A model generated the notes under the pieces. That model was not told the DNA's origin, searched no databases, and saw nothing but the letters and a program-made list of their open reading frames with translations. DNA of 5,035 bases from Conexibacter sp. (GTDB lineage Bacteria; Actinomycetota; Thermoleophilia; Solirubrobacterales; Solirubrobacteraceae): positions 1-5,035 of the forward strand of contig JAOPZP010000341.1 of the NCBI GenBank assembly GCA_025964055.1, read 5' to 3'. A program made the position numbers and the translations under genes. Shown here piece by piece: positions 3,984-5,035 of this stretch (position 1 is the stretch's first letter; every line of letters starts with the position of its first letter).

Positions 3984-5035
3984 ATGGCCGTCACCCACCT
4001 GGCTTGCCGCGAGTGCTCAACGGAGTACGAGCTCACCGCGCAGTACGTCTGCACCCGCTGCTTCGGGCCGCTCGAGGTCAAGTACGACCACTCCACGCTG
4101 GAGTCCGACGTCGCCTCGCTGCGCCGCCGCATCCAGTCGGGCCCGCAGAACATCTGGCGCTACGTCGACTTCCTGCCGCTGGTCGACGGCCAGCCCGGCC
4201 CGAGCGCGCGCAACCTGTCGCGTGTCGGCCTGCCGGCCGGCTGCACGCCGCTCGTGCGCGCCGACCGGCTCGCCGAGCGCCTCGGCCTCAAGGACGTGTG
4301 GGTCAAGAACGACGCGCACAACCCCACGCACTCGTTCAAGGACCGCGTCGTCTCCGTCGCCGCCGCGCGCGCCCGCGAGCTCGGCTTCGACACGCTGGCC
4401 TGCGCCTCGACCGGCAACCTCGCCAACGCGGTCGCCGCCGCGGCCGCCGCGCTGGGGATGCCCTCCTACGTCTTCATCCCGGCCGACCTCGAGGAGCAGA
4501 AGATCCTCGCCACGGGCGTCTACGGGACGAACCTGGTGAAGGTCAACGGCAACTACGACGACGTCAACCGGCTCTGCACCGAGATCAGCGGCGAGCAGGA
4601 GAGCTGGGCGTTCGTGAACGTCAACATGCGCCCCTACTACGCCGAGGGCTCCAAGACCCTGGCCTACGAGATCGCCGAGCAGCTCGGCTTCCGCACGCCG
4701 GACCGGATCGTGTCGCCGATCGCCTCGGGGTCGTTGTTCACCAAGATCGCCAAGGGCTTCGACGAGTGGCGCGACCTCGGCCTGATCGAGGGCGACACGC
4801 CCGCGATGAACGGCGCCCAGGCGCTGGGCTGCTCGCCGGTCGCGACCGCGTTCGCGGAGGGCACCGACATCTGCCGCCCGGTCAAGCCCGACACGATCGC
4901 CAAGTCGCTGGCCATCGGCAACCCGGCCGACGGCCCGTACGCCGTCGAGCTGGCCAACCGCACCCGCGGCGGGATCGACAGCGTCACCGACGACGAGATC
5001 AAGGCGGGCATCCGCCTGCTGGCCGAGACGACGGG
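3984..5035 (+). CDS. thrC: Threonine synthase, 3'-partial
   Basis: The frame runs from the ATG at 3984 without a stop to the window edge (350 codons plus 2 nt). Threonine synthase is a cytoplasmic PLP enzyme that converts O-phospho-L-homoserine to threonine and phosphate, the last step of the threonine pathway. The N-terminus has a zinc-ribbon-like pair of CxxC motifs (Cys8, Cys11, Cys23, Cys26), as in the plant/archaeal-type enzymes. A CTPL block follows (87-90). The PLP-binding lysine is Lys119 in HNPTHSFKDR, and the STGN loop (142-145) contacts the cofactor. SPIASGSLFTKI (244-255) is the likely phosphate-binding region. Relatives are about 400-450 residues, so the C-terminal part is missing here. 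It lies behind a SAM-clan riboswitch, so SAM supply probably affects its expression. A homologous PLP enzyme using the same substrate for a sulphur reaction cannot be excluded. Confidence 0.95.
   Translation, partial: MAVTHLACRECSTEYELTAQYVCTRCFGPLEVKYDHSTLESDVASLRRRIQSGPQNIWRYVDFLPLVDGQPGPSARNLSRVGLPAGCTPLVRADRLAERLGLKDVWVKNDAHNPTHSFKDRVVSVAAARARELGFDTLACASTGNLANAVAAAAAALGMPSYVFIPADLEEQKILATGVYGTNLVKVNGNYDDVNRLCTEISGEQESWAFVNVNMRPYYAEGSKTLAYEIAEQLGFRTPDRIVSPIASGSLFTKIAKGFDEWRDLGLIEGDTPAMNGAQALGCSPVATAFAEGTDICRPVKPDTIAKSLAIGNPADGPYAVELANRTRGGIDSVTDDEIKAGIRLLAETT

Overview
The window comes from a very GC-rich genome with strong G/C preference at third codon positions. The zinc-ribbon threonine synthase behind a SAM-clan riboswitch, the CorA protein and the lipid kinase resemble proteins I associate with Thermoleophilia/Solirubrobacterales-type Actinobacteria. 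That placement is inferred from family resemblance, not from a search.

Layout. (1) Positions 1-638, plus strand: the C-terminal, metal-binding half of an M24 (Xaa-Pro aminopeptidase-type) metallopeptidase, cut at the window edge. It converges on (2), with only 18 bp between the two stop codons, and that gap holds a perfect 6-bp hairpin. (2) Positions 2203-657, minus strand: a two-gene operon encoding a diacylglycerol kinase-family lipid kinase and then, 5 nt later, a PPOX-type FMN-binding flavoprotein. (3) Positions 2204-2399: a divergent intergenic region with a 21-bp-spaced direct repeat and a 16-bp perfect palindrome. (4) Positions 2400-2552, plus strand: a possible 50-residue exported peptide or small lipoprotein. 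(5) Positions 2554-2699: three consecutive strong hairpins sharing a GGGCGAG/CTCGCCC core, filling the gap to the corA stop codon. (6) Positions 3702-2704, minus strand: a CorA-family Mg2+/Co2+ channel. (7) Positions 3789-5035, plus strand: a promoter-like sequence, a SAM-I-like riboswitch that appears to lack P4, a candidate switching region, a ribosome binding site, and the first 350 codons of threonine synthase (thrC), which runs off the window.

The protein genes are mostly ordinary housekeeping or membrane-related functions. The most interesting parts are non-coding or small. The SAM-sensing leader sits on a threonine synthase, an enzyme that competes with methionine synthesis for O-phosphohomoserine. 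The leader's helices form a self-consistent set of mutually exclusive pairings next to the thrC start. The short peptide gene is bounded by a palindrome upstream and a 16-bp hairpin directly after its stop codon.
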